The notes beneath the pieces were generated by a model. That model was given only the letters and a program-made list of their open reading frames with translations. It was not told the DNA's origin and did no database searches. A program made the position numbers and the translations under genes. Of a DNA stretch of 24,021 bases, positions 15,123 to 21,566 are shown one piece after another; position 1 is the first letter of the stretch; every line of letters starts with the position of its first letter. Source of the DNA: a virus. The stretch lies in IMG/VR virus record IMGVR_UViG_3300035698_010267, positions 1 through 24,021 of that record, one strand, 5' to 3'.

Positions 15123-15526
15123 ATATAGACGGGCTAGGAAAATATTCCATCAATGACCTCAGAGCGAAATTGTTCAGTCAAGGTTATGACGTAACAAAAC
15201 GGGATCCGTCAATACCGTCCTGTAGAGTAAAAGAAATTGCTAAACAAGATGTTATCGTTTCCGGAATACTTTTGAGAGGAGGATCAACCGAAGATTGTGT
15301 CGAAGCCTTATCGAACCAGAATAGAATTCTCACGGATAAACTTATAGAATTACAAGGAACAGCTCCATTCAGAATACAAGAAAAAGATGGACGAATACTA
15401 ACATGGCGCTGTCCCAATAATCTTATTCCCATAAGGGAAACGTACCTGACAGAACCGGGAAAAGAAGAAAACAAAACAAAGGAGAAAGATTATGTCGAAG
15501 AAGAAGAAAGTAATGTTGAAGGCTGA
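15119..15526 (+). CDS. Hypothetical protein
   Basis: The 135-residue protein starts at ATG 15119 (ATGA overlap, AAGGAG 8 nt upstream); a longer frame from 15065 lies within the TSCPD gene. The middle is helical (TEDCVEALSNQNRILTDKLI), and the C-terminal 25 residues are highly charged. The last 35 nt overlap the next gene. No function was recognised. Confidence 0.7.
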   Translation: MNIDGLGKYSINDLRAKLFSQGYDVTKRDPSIPSCRVKEIAKQDVIVSGILLRGGSTEDCVEALSNQNRILTDKLIELQGTAPFRIQEKDGRILTWRCPNNLIPIRETYLTEPGKEENKTKEKDYVEEEESNVEG

Positions 15527-15680
15527 TTTGTTGAAAGAGTGTCAGAAGGAACTACAAGCTGACAAAGTCATCATGGCGAAAGAAGAGATCAAGGATAGAC
15601 TCATAGAGATTGAAGCGGGCGAAGCTATCCTGAAAGAGATGAAGGGCCAGCTAGAAGATATGCTGAAAGAGAAAGTGTAA
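15492..15680 (+). CDS. Small helical hypothetical protein
   Basis: This 62-residue Lys/Glu-rich protein is predicted almost entirely helical (a coiled-coil-like heptad run from residue 10). AAAGGAGAAAG precedes the ATG, and the stop overlaps the next ATG by TAATG. It overlaps the previous gene by 35 nt, which is unusual here but well supported by the ribosome site. Confidence 0.65.
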   Translation: MSKKKKVMLKADLLKECQKELQADKVIMAKEEIKDRLIEIEAGEAILKEMKGQLEDMLKEKV

Positions 15681-16033
15681 TGTCGGCTATCGTCAATGGG
15701 AAATCCCAATTAATATTCGGGAGTAATAAGGGGATGTTTGTCACGATGGGTGATCAGACATTCCACCTTAAGGAACCTTATATTCAGGGAGTCCATATCA
15801 ATAACAGTTGCGAGACCGGAGAAGTCAGGTCGTTGGATGGATCCGTAGGATGCATGTTGAAAAGTAATCTCTACACCTTCGAGATAAGTGGAATAGCTCT
15901 TGAAGGTGTAGAGATCGTTGATTCGGATTCGGTGAAGCCTACGCTCCTTCAGGAAGCAACTATCGGAGAATTACTGAAAGAGGTAGAGGCTAAACTGGGA
16001 AAGAGGAAAAAGAAGAGGAAGAAAAGAAAGTGA
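15680..16033 (+). CDS. Hypothetical protein with basic tail
   Basis: The 117-residue protein is beta-rich in its first 85 residues (QLIFGSNKGMFVTMGDQTF, NLYTFEISGIALEGVEIV). It ends in a helix plus a strongly basic tail (GKRKKKRKKRK), suggesting contact with DNA or RNA. It starts at the TAATG overlap. No family was recognised. Confidence 0.7.
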   Translation: MSAIVNGKSQLIFGSNKGMFVTMGDQTFHLKEPYIQGVHINNSCETGEVRSLDGSVGCMLKSNLYTFEISGIALEGVEIVDSDSVKPTLLQEATIGELLKEVEAKLGKRKKKRKKRK

Positions 16034-16263
16034 AAGAAGCATGCAAAATGAAAGTTACTGGAATATACCCCGCTGGTGGCGATGAACATTGGTTATCGGG
16101 TTTCTGGTATGGACATATGGAAGTTGGTAAAATGTTGATTAGTATAGCGGAACATAGTGCTTATACTAAGTTCTCGGAAAAATGGATGCCAGACGGAGAT
16201 ACGGCCGGAGTGATAGTGAGAGTACCGATAAAATTTGTCAGGCTCACTTGTCAGGAAGGATGA
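16030..16263 (+). CDS. Small hypothetical protein
   Basis: The 77-residue protein starts at GTG 16030 in a GTGA overlap. An internal ATG at 16048 lacks a ribosome site. Aromatic and His residues are frequent (GGDEHWLSGFWYGHMEV). No function can be assigned. Confidence 0.65.
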   Translation: MKEACKMKVTGIYPAGGDEHWLSGFWYGHMEVGKMLISIAEHSAYTKFSEKWMPDGDTAGVIVRVPIKFVRLTCQEG

Positions 16264-16264
16264 A

Positions 16265-16423
16265 ATGAACGAAAGAAAAATCATTGCCGGAAAAACCTGC
16301 AAGAGATGCGGAGCTGCAATGAACTTCACGACATCCGATATGAGAAATGGCCGTTCCCTATTAGACCTCCGTTGTAAGTGTTGGACAAAGAAGTGTAGAG
16401 AAGGAAGGGAGGCAGGGGGATGA
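16265..16423 (+). CDS. Small zinc-ribbon-like protein
   Basis: The 52-residue protein has KTCKRCG and LRCKCWTKKC, which could form a four-Cys zinc site. GAAGGA precedes the ATG at 16265; a longer frame from 16235 lies within the previous gene. The stop overlaps the next ATG. Such small ribbon proteins are common in phages and often lack a known role. Confidence 0.65.
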   Translation: MNERKIIAGKTCKRCGAAMNFTTSDMRNGRSLLDLRCKCWTKKCREGREAGG

Positions 16424-16674
16424 CAGTATCTGAATTGATCGAGCATTTACAGAAACTCAACCCAGACCTTGACGTAGTGGAATATTGTGATGAACAGGGC
16501 TGTTATGGGGATAAGCACCAGCGTCCCATAGAGCAAGATATAGTGAGGTCCAACGGTTGTTTTAGCTTTGATGGAGAAAATTGGGTTGAAGACCATGGCT
16601 ACAAGAGCGGAGATTACGATGGGACTGGAGAAGGATATGAGGTGTATGAGCGGCGCAAGGTGGTTGTTTTATGA
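16420..16674 (+). CDS. Hypothetical protein (MTVSELIEHLQ type)
   Basis: The 84-residue protein begins with TVSELIEHLQKLNPDLDVV, a start widely seen in small phage proteins of unknown function. An acidic Cys/Gly-containing body follows. It overlaps the preceding gene by ATGA behind AGGGAGGCAGG. No function was recognised. Confidence 0.72.
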   Translation: MTVSELIEHLQKLNPDLDVVEYCDEQGCYGDKHQRPIEQDIVRSNGCFSFDGENWVEDHGYKSGDYDGTGEGYEVYERRKVVVL

Positions 16675-16696
16675 AGAAGGTGAAGAAGGTTGCAGA

Positions 16697-16900
16697 ATGG
16701 CAAGACCATACATAACCTTATCGACGAAGCTTATAGATTGCGAGGCCGACGGATCTAAATGTATTGGGTGTGGCGATATGGTATTTCTTCAAGGGGTAAG
16801 GTTTGGTATATTTCATAACGGCAGGCGTTTCGGACAGAGCGAAGGGATGCTATGTCAGTCATGCGGAGAGATTGCGAAGGAGAGAAGCAAGGATGAGTAG
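16697..16900 (+). CDS. Small putative zinc-binding protein
   Basis: The 67-residue protein has KCIGCGD and LCQSCGE, a likely four-Cys zinc ribbon around GVRFGIFHNGRRF. ATG 16697 follows GAAGG by 7 nt. The frame is open further upstream, but there it lies inside the previous gene. Function is unknown. Confidence 0.62.
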   Translation: MARPYITLSTKLIDCEADGSKCIGCGDMVFLQGVRFGIFHNGRRFGQSEGMLCQSCGEIAKERSKDE

Positions 16901-17108
16901 CGGCAACGGTATAGGCAGCAAGAGGCTGGCGAGATTTATAGAGGAGATGTGCGAGAATAGCGAGAGAGCCGAAGAGATGTCCAACGAGAAGCTGGCCGAG
17001 ACGTTGAAACTTGGCCTATGGGCTAGTCTGGACATGAGTACTTATGACTCATGCTTGCTTGGAGAGGCTATTCATCGGCTTGACAGAAACGGGAAAGTGA
17101 AAGAATAA
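16893..17108 (+). CDS. Small hypothetical protein
   Basis: The 71-residue helical protein starts at ATG 16893 behind AAGGAG and overlaps the previous gene by 8 nt. The sequence (SKRLARFIEEMCENSERAEEM, ETLKLGLWASLDMSTYDSCL) suggests a helical bundle. It is the last gene before the 68-nt gap that carries the repeated leader. Confidence 0.65.
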   Translation: MSSGNGIGSKRLARFIEEMCENSERAEEMSNEKLAETLKLGLWASLDMSTYDSCLLGEAIHRLDRNGKVKE

Positions 17109-17142
17109 CCGAAATACTTTGGCCATGAAACACCACTCACTG

Positions 17143-17176
17143 ACTATAATCAATTAGAGGGAGTAGAGGTTATGAA
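17143..17176 (+). promoter_or_regulatory. Promoter/leader-like repeated element, copy 2, with Met-Lys-stop mini-ORF
   Basis: The 20 nt at 17143-17162 are identical to 3464-3483, and similarity runs on for about 14 nt. A TATAAT hexamer lies at 17145-17150 and an AGAGGGA ribosome-site-like run at 17156-17162. The codon matching the GTG start of copy 1 is here ATG 17172, but it reads ATG AAG TGA and stops at once. The next gene then begins at GTG 17177, overlapping that stop. This is the longest intergenic gap in the window (17109-17176). Confidence 0.55.
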
Positions 17177-17368
17177 GTGAAATTAGAACTGACGAAACTA
17201 GAAGTGGAGCACCTAAAGAATTTGATGGAGATCAATTGTCGTACTGGAGTTTTCTTTGGTACTAAGAAACGGTATTGGAATAGACACCACTACATACTTA
17301 TGAAGTTTGAAGATGCTCTGTTCGAGAATACTACCAAGCACATAGAGAAGAGAAAGAAAATCGCATGA
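17177..17368 (+). CDS. Small hypothetical protein
   Basis: The 63-residue protein starts at GTG 17177, overlapping the stop of the Met-Lys mini-ORF, with TAGAGG 7 nt upstream. It is basic and probably helical (LELTKLEVEHLKNLMEINC, YILMKFEDALFE). Its stop overlaps the ATG of the Rad50-like N-half. It may belong to that complex by position only. Confidence 0.65.
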   Translation: MKLELTKLEVEHLKNLMEINCRTGVFFGTKKRYWNRHHYILMKFEDALFENTTKHIEKRKKIA

Positions 17369-18432
17369 TAGAAAGCTTAGAGATCAGAAACTTCCAATCG
17401 CACCGTGACACTTTCCTCGAATTTGATAAGGGTATTAACATTATCGGTGGGACTAGTGACTGCGGAAAGACATCGATCCTACGTGCGTTGAATTGGGTAT
17501 GTTTCAATAAGCCCGGGGGTGAGGCGTTTAGATCTACATGGGGAGGGGATACATCCGTCATTCTCAATCTTGATGACTATGTAGTCGAGAGGTCGAAAGG
17601 GAAACCCGGAAACATATACAGACTCGACGATGATGTATTCAAGGCGTTCGGTCAAGGGGTTCCCGAGGAGATAAAGACTGCAGTTGACATAGGTGAAATC
17701 AATACGCAATCTCAAATGGATTCGCCCTTCCTTCTCTCCGAGAGCGCGGGAGAAGTTGCCAGGGTATTAAACGAGACTATTAACCTCGAGAAGATAGACT
17801 CTTCGCTTTCGAATATCGGCAGGGGATTAAGGGAAGTTTCAAATGACCTTAAGTATGCGATAGAGATTGCTGGTGATCTTGAAAAGCGGCTATCGACGTT
17901 TGACTATCTCGCATCGCTGGAAAGCGATATTGAATTTATCGAGATGAGGGAAAAGCAGAGGGATGAACTTTGCAAGAAGGCCGAAGAGATCGAAGGGCTG
18001 GTTCAAGGGATAAGCGACCAGAAGAAAAAGCTGGAGAGGTTCAATGGAATAATAGGAATCGAAAGTCAGGTCAGTACGATACTCAGACTGCTGGAAGCAA
18101 AAGAGAAGGCCGTACAAGAAAGGGATTCGATCGATGGGATTTCAGCAGACATAGACGATCAGAAGAAAGAGCTGAAAGTATTCGACAAGATAATAGCAAT
18201 AGAGGGTCAGGTCGATTTAATCCTCGGGCTGGAAAAGAAAACAGATATACTCGAACGGGAAAGGGATTCGATCGATGAAATTTTATCGGATATACTGGGA
18301 CAGAAAGAAACTAACGCAACGACGAATGAAAAACTGAAAGATATGGAAGAAGAGTTCACAGAGGGATTCCCAGACGTATGTCCACTATGTGGACAGGAGG
18401 TCGAAGATGCCGAGAAAAAAGAAACCAACTGA
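17365..18432 (+). CDS. Rad50/SbcC-like ATPase, N-terminal half (split protein)
   Basis: The 355-residue protein starts IESLEIRNFQSHRDTFLEF and has Walker A GTSDCGKT (residues 29-36). It has a Q-loop region INTQSQMDSPFLLSES (Q115) and a long coiled coil (about 150-330). A CPLC motif (C339, C342), the zinc-hook signature of Rad50/SbcC, sits close to the C-terminus. The protein ends just after the hook, so the returning coil, ABC signature and Walker B are missing. Those lie in the gene at 20161-20769. Together they should form the ATPase partner of the Mre11-like nuclease encoded next. Length is about one third of a full SbcC. The coiled coil is built of near-repeats about 47 residues long. Confidence 0.88.
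   Translation: MIESLEIRNFQSHRDTFLEFDKGINIIGGTSDCGKTSILRALNWVCFNKPGGEAFRSTWGGDTSVILNLDDYVVERSKGKPGNIYRLDDDVFKAFGQGVPEEIKTAVDIGEINTQSQMDSPFLLSESAGEVARVLNETINLEKIDSSLSNIGRGLREVSNDLKYAIEIAGDLEKRLSTFDYLASLESDIEFIEMREKQRDELCKKAEEIEGLVQGISDQKKKLERFNGIIGIESQVSTILRLLEAKEKAVQERDSIDGISADIDDQKKELKVFDKIIAIEGQVDLILGLEKKTDILERERDSIDEILSDILGQKETNATTNEKLKDMEEEFTEGFPDVCPLCGQEVEDAEKKETN
18119..18277 (+). repeat. Internal coiled-coil repeat in the Rad50-like N-half
   Basis: An exact 18-nt word (AAAGGGATTCGATCGATG) occurs at 18119-18136 and 18260-18277, exactly 141 nt (47 codons) apart. At protein level the unit ERDSIDGISADIDDQKKEL recurs as ERDSIDEILSDILGQKE. A weaker earlier copy starts about 54 codons before, sharing QKKKLERFNGIIGIESQV with QKKELKVFDKIIAIEGQV. 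This looks like growth of the coil by in-frame duplication. Confidence 0.75.
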
Positions 18433-19336
18433 AATGCCGACGGCAATATTGGTAGCGGATCTTCATGTTCGCGAGGACCAACCTATTTGCAGGACAGATG
18501 ATTATTTTTCCGCACAAGGGTTCAAGATGGAATTCTTGAGAAGAGTTCAGATCGATAATAATATGGCACCTGTGATTATGGCCGGAGATGTTTTCAACAA
18601 TTGGAAACCGAGTCCGTTCCTTTTATCCTGGACGCTTGATCACTTGCCACTCGGTAAGAGTTACGCAATCTATGGTCAACATGATCTCCCACAGCACAAT
18701 ATGAATTTGCTGAACAAGTCAGGGCTCAACGTATTGGATTCGGCTCAACGAGTAACAGTCCTCAAAGAAGATACAATCTTGCCACTAGAAGAAGGGAGTA
18801 TCGAGCTGTATGGATTCTCTTACGGATCTGATATTCCAAAGGTGAAGAGAAAGAGAGGAGTAAAGAAGGTAGCCGTGTGTCACTTCCTGACATACTCCAA
18901 AGAAAAGCCTTTCCCAGGTTTCACATCTGACGACGCTAACAGAGTACTACGAAAGATGTCTGGATTTGATCTGATCGTCGTAGGGGATAACCATAAAAAC
19001 TTTGTAATACAGGATGACGAAGGAAGGTTGTTAGTCAGTACCGGAAGCATGATGAGATCGGATGCGGATCAAGTTGACCACAGGCCGAGGGTATATCTCT
19101 GGTATGCGAAGACAATGAAGATCGAGCCAGTCTATTTTCCTATCGAAGACGGAGTGGTCAGCAGGGAGCATATAGATTCGAAGGAGGAGAGAGATACAAG
19201 AATCGATGCGTTCGTCAAAAGACTGAAGGATGATTGGTCGGTAGGATTAGACTTCGATAAAAATATGGAAGCTTTCCTGAAAAAGAACAAAGTCAAGAAA
19301 GAAATAGTTGATGCGATATGGGAGGCGATGGAATGA
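18407..19336 (+). CDS. Mre11/SbcD-like metallophosphoesterase nuclease
   Basis: The 309-residue protein carries the calcineurin-like nuclease motifs in order: VADLHV (D18, H20), IMAGDVFN (D61), IYGQHDLP (H92), AVCHFLTY (H159) and VVGDNHKNF (H196). With the Rad50-like halves it should process DNA ends and hairpins during phage recombination, as T4 gp47/gp46 and bacterial SbcD/SbcC do. Two motifs vary: the usual GNHD is GQHD, and GHxH is GDNH. ATG 18407 follows GGAGG and overlaps the N-half gene by 26 nt. The C-terminal 60 residues are charged and helical, a likely ATPase-contact region. Confidence 0.87.
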   Translation: MPRKKKPTEMPTAILVADLHVREDQPICRTDDYFSAQGFKMEFLRRVQIDNNMAPVIMAGDVFNNWKPSPFLLSWTLDHLPLGKSYAIYGQHDLPQHNMNLLNKSGLNVLDSAQRVTVLKEDTILPLEEGSIELYGFSYGSDIPKVKRKRGVKKVAVCHFLTYSKEKPFPGFTSDDANRVLRKMSGFDLIVVGDNHKNFVIQDDEGRLLVSTGSMMRSDADQVDHRPRVYLWYAKTMKIEPVYFPIEDGVVSREHIDSKEERDTRIDAFVKRLKDDWSVGLDFDKNMEAFLKKNKVKKEIVDAIWEAME

Positions 19337-19587
19337 GATCAATACAAGATCTAACGAAACTGAAAGAAAGGATTGAATCCGCTAAGAAGAATAAGGCAGA
19401 GGGAGATGGAGTTGTTAAGCAACTTCAAAAGCAACTGAAGGATGATCACGGTTGTAGTTCGACAAAGGAGGCGGAAAAGAAGATAGATGGAATCGACTCG
19501 AAGATAGAAGAGTACGACGGAGAGTTGGAAAAGGCGAGTGCGAAGCTGGAAAAGAAACTGGAAACGATAAACGAAGAGGAGGGATAA
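19333..19587 (+). CDS. Small coiled-coil protein in the split Rad50 locus
   Basis: The 84-residue protein is almost wholly heptad-like (LTKLKERIESAKKN, KEAEKKIDGIDSKIEEYDGE, LEKASAKLEKKLETINEEEG). It starts in an ATGA overlap with the nuclease gene, behind GGGAGG. It resembles a piece of SMC/Rad50 coil and may bridge or extend the split ATPase (inference). The DNA for its last residues is duplicated downstream at about 19855-19882, where it encodes EELKTINEEEG plus a stop with no gene attached. Confidence 0.75.
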   Translation: MRSIQDLTKLKERIESAKKNKAEGDGVVKQLQKQLKDDHGCSSTKEAEKKIDGIDSKIEEYDGELEKASAKLEKKLETINEEEG

Positions 19588-19589
19588 TT

Positions 19590-19844
19590 ATGAGTACGGG
19601 ACAGGTGAGCGGAATAGGAGCTACCGAAACCTTGGTAGAAAATTTATCTGCACTACAAGAGCATGCGAGAAACGTTTGCCAATCGGCGGTAGTCAAAAAA
19701 GATTGTCTTCTGGGTGCGGAGCCGATGCCAGACGATGATGAGAAAACCCTTGTACCGGAGGCTATGTTCGATCGGATGAATGCCATGATAAGGGATGTCA
19801 CCAATAGCCTTGAAGTTATAGAGAAAATAATCGGAAGACTCTGA
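19590..19844 (+). CDS. Small hypothetical protein, paralogue A
   Basis: The 84-residue helical protein contains ETLVENLSALQEHARNVCQS, MFDRMNAMIRDVTNSLEVIE and a final GRL. It is clearly homologous to the next gene, which shares VxNLSxLQExAxxVCxS, GAE, MFD and IExIxGRL. GAGGAGGG precedes the ATG. No outside family was recognised. Its location between two halves of a Rad50-like ATPase suggests a role in, or at least co-expression with, that complex. Confidence 0.75.
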   Translation: MSTGQVSGIGATETLVENLSALQEHARNVCQSAVVKKDCLLGAEPMPDDDEKTLVPEAMFDRMNAMIRDVTNSLEVIEKIIGRL

Positions 19845-19885
19845 GCCGAAGAATTGAAAACGATAAATGAAGAGGAGGGATGATT

Positions 19886-20161
19886 ATGAGTGAAAAACAA
19901 AATGACAGCAGGGCGGAAGTAGCAAAAGAAATGGGAGCTGTCGAAAATGTAGTCGACAATCTATCTTTGCTACAAGAGCGTGCATCAGACGTATGTCGGA
20001 GTTTGGTCCAGAAGAAAAATAATCTTTTCGGAGCAGAGGAGAATATCGAAGAAAGTGTGAAGGGCAGAGAGCCAATAGGTATGTTCGATAAGATAGAGAT
20101 TGCAACGAGAGGTATTCGCACTAGTCTCGATACTATAGAAGCGATTACCGGAAGACTCTGA
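19886..20161 (+). CDS. Small hypothetical protein, paralogue B
   Basis: This 91-residue protein is a tandem paralogue of the preceding gene: AVENVVDNLSLLQERASDVC, NLFGAEE, MFDKIEIATRGIRTSLDTIE, then GRL. An in-frame ATG lies at 19880, but homology to copy A and the GAGGAGGG spacing point to ATG 19886. Its stop overlaps the ATG of the Rad50-like C-half (TGATG), so translation is probably coupled. Preserved frames in both copies suggest both are functional. Confidence 0.75.
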   Translation: MSEKQNDSRAEVAKEMGAVENVVDNLSLLQERASDVCRSLVQKKNNLFGAEENIEESVKGREPIGMFDKIEIATRGIRTSLDTIEAITGRL

Positions 20162-20769
20162 TGGAAGCTGTAGACTTCAGAGCGGAACTCGAGAGGAGGA
20201 AGGGGGAGAGGCGACAGGTCGAACGCTCCCTCTCGGACTTTACCGAAAAGGTGGCGAACCTAGAAGAGAAGGCGAAACAACTCCAGAAGGCTCAGGTGAT
20301 CATCATGAAGGTAGCTCAGATCACCCAGGAGGAGCTTGAGTACCATATCTCGGAGTTAGTCAGCCTTGCGCTCGCATCGGTCTTCCTACGGCCGTATAGG
20401 CTCAGGCTGGATTTCGTCCTGAAGAGGGGGAAGAGCGAAGCAGAGTTATCATTTACCCGGAAAGGGAAAGACGAAAGGATAAACCCGATGATGGCTTCCG
20501 GGGGTGGAGCAGTTGACGTAGCATCGTTCGCTCTCAGGGTGGCTCTCTGGAGCCTTGGTCGGCCAAGGAACAGGAACGTGCTCGTTCTCGACGAACCGCT
20601 CCGCTTCTTGAGCAAGGATCTACAAGAGAGAGCATCATTGATGTTGAAGGAAATCTCTGATCGTCTCGAACTACAAATGATAATCGTAACTCATGAGGAT
20701 ACGCTTACTTCGCACGCCGACAAAGTATTCTCAGTGAGTAAGAGAAGGGGAGTGAGTATCGTAAAATGA
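20161..20769 (+). CDS. Rad50/SbcC-like ATPase, C-terminal half (split protein)
   Basis: The 202-residue protein starts with a coiled coil (residues about 5-60). It then has the ABC signature-like SGGGAVDVASFALRVALW (113-130), Walker B NVLVLDEPLRF (D144, E145) and the switch His in MIIVTHEDTL (H178). It lacks Walker A, so it cannot hydrolyse ATP alone. It should pair with the N-half at 17365-18432 across a dimer interface. I recall similar short proteins from other phages. The coding DNA is somewhat richer in G and C than the neighbouring small genes. ATG 20161 overlaps the preceding stop by one base. Confidence 0.88.
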   Translation: MEAVDFRAELERRKGERRQVERSLSDFTEKVANLEEKAKQLQKAQVIIMKVAQITQEELEYHISELVSLALASVFLRPYRLRLDFVLKRGKSEAELSFTRKGKDERINPMMASGGGAVDVASFALRVALWSLGRPRNRNVLVLDEPLRFLSKDLQERASLMLKEISDRLELQMIIVTHEDTLTSHADKVFSVSKRRGVSIVK

Positions 20770-20825
20770 AAACGATCATAGCAGGAAGCAGGACGATAAG
20801 TGCCTTGGGATACTACCGGGCGTGA
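20766..20825 (+). pseudogene. Truncated DUF2493/SLOG-like N-terminal fragment
   Basis: This 19-codon ORF starts by ATGA overlap with the Rad50 C-half and reads KTIIAGSRTI, the usual start of DUF2493 (SLOG/YspA-type nucleotide-binding) proteins. It then runs out after SALGYYRA. The rest of the family's fold, about 120 residues, is absent. It is probably a remnant left by a deletion fused to the next gene. The match covers only about ten residues, so it could be chance. Confidence 0.4.
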
Positions 20826-20947
20826 TGAACGCCTGCTGTGGACATGGAGAATCTAAACTGGCATATGTGCAGTTTGAGAATGGACTCGACATACAGGGCG
20901 AAGAGGCAAGAACTTGGATTCTAATTGAGAAAGGTAGAATGCGATGA
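20825..20947 (+). CDS. Small CCGHG-type hypothetical protein, possibly N-terminally shortened
   Basis: The 40-residue ORF begins at ATG 20825 (TGATG with the previous stop) and contains NACCGHGESKLAYVQFENGL. I recall a CCGHG motif followed by AYVQ from small phage proteins of unknown function. The same frame stays open upstream (CLGILPGVMNACCGHG), which hints that the ancestral protein was longer at its N-terminus. It ends in an ATGA overlap. Confidence 0.5.
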   Translation: MNACCGHGESKLAYVQFENGLDIQGEEARTWILIEKGRMR

Positions 20948-21339
20948 GCGAACCTTACGATGACGATAGTGGAGTTCCGTTATGGAAAAATGTCCTGATA
21001 AGTTCAGTCATTGTAACCATAGGGTTTATCTCATACGAAGGCCTGTATCTCGACTGGGGTCACTTTAGGATTCCGGCACCTTGGCTAGATCCTATATCGG
21101 CCGAGGAGATTACAGAGTCTCCTGAGCTACCAAAACCGCCAGTCGTTACCGAACCTCGAATAATGGTATTCGTTATGCATGGTCAACAATATGTAACTAC
21201 CAATAGATTTGATGAAATTCTCGTAAAGAAACCTGACGGCTCTGTATGGATTCGTCCAGGGGCTATGTCGAAAATATTCAAGGGGACGAAAGAAGATTTC
21301 GTAAAACAATGGAAAGCGAAGTTGGAGGCAGGGGAATGA
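20944..21339 (+). CDS. Single-pass membrane protein of unknown function
   Basis: The 131-residue protein has an acidic N-terminus and a transmembrane helix (about residues 15-33, NVLISSVIVTIGFISYEGL). A Pro-rich linker (SPELPKPPVVTEP) and a soluble C-terminal region (IMVFVMHGQQYVTTNRF, VWIRPGAMSKIF) follow. The layout resembles tethered phage proteins, but no family was recognised. ATG 20944 overlaps the previous stop by 4 nt. Confidence 0.7.
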   Translation: MSEPYDDDSGVPLWKNVLISSVIVTIGFISYEGLYLDWGHFRIPAPWLDPISAEEITESPELPKPPVVTEPRIMVFVMHGQQYVTTNRFDEILVKKPDGSVWIRPGAMSKIFKGTKEDFVKQWKAKLEAGE

Positions 21340-21566
21340 GACTACAAGATCGAAAGAATCTGGTAACTGCAATAGGCGAGTACATACGAACTGAAGGCTG
21401 TGGTGGTGTTATCACTGGCCATCAGGAAGTGGAAGGCGTGTTGGCTAAAATACTTGATGTGCCGAGGTTCACTGATGGGCATGGGTGGAACTGGTGGATA
21501 TACAAGGCTCAGGCAGAAGGGCCAACTGCGGATGCGCTGCTAAAGTCTATGGGTGAATGTAGATGA
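21336..21566 (+). CDS. Small hypothetical protein
   Basis: The 76-residue protein starts at ATG 21336 in an ATGA overlap, behind GGAGGCAGGGG. It has an amphipathic first helix (RKNLVTAIGEYIRTEGC) and an aromatic patch (HGWNWWIYKAQAEG). Its stop overlaps the radical SAM start by 4 nt. Function is unknown. Confidence 0.65.
   Translation: MRLQDRKNLVTAIGEYIRTEGCGGVITGHQEVEGVLAKILDVPRFTDGHGWNWWIYKAQAEGPTADALLKSMGECR

Larger units (their letters stand above)
19559..20161 (+). repeat. Diverged tandem duplication of a small gene with its leader
   Basis: Copy A spans about 19559-19844 and copy B about 19855-20161. Both begin with the 3' end of the coiled-coil gene (ACGATAAACGAAGAGGAGGG and ACGATAAATGAAGAGGAGGG, 296 nt apart). 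Each continues through the ribosome site and a small gene and ends with GGAAGACTCTGA. Copy B thus keeps a non-coding relic of the coiled-coil gene's last codons, which fixes the direction and extent of the event. Confidence 0.85.

Noticed and set aside
16671-16715. 14-codon ORF starting by ATGA overlap (KKVKKVAEWQDHT)
   Set aside because: It is very short and lies over the start of the better-supported zinc-ribbon gene at 16697. The Lys-rich product looks like a translated ribosome-site region.
19415-19900. 161-codon minus-strand frame over the coiled-coil and paralogue genes
   Set aside because: The tandem duplication makes sense only on the plus strand, where both copies share ribosome site, start and stop. 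The minus product is Ser/Pro-rich shadow sequence.
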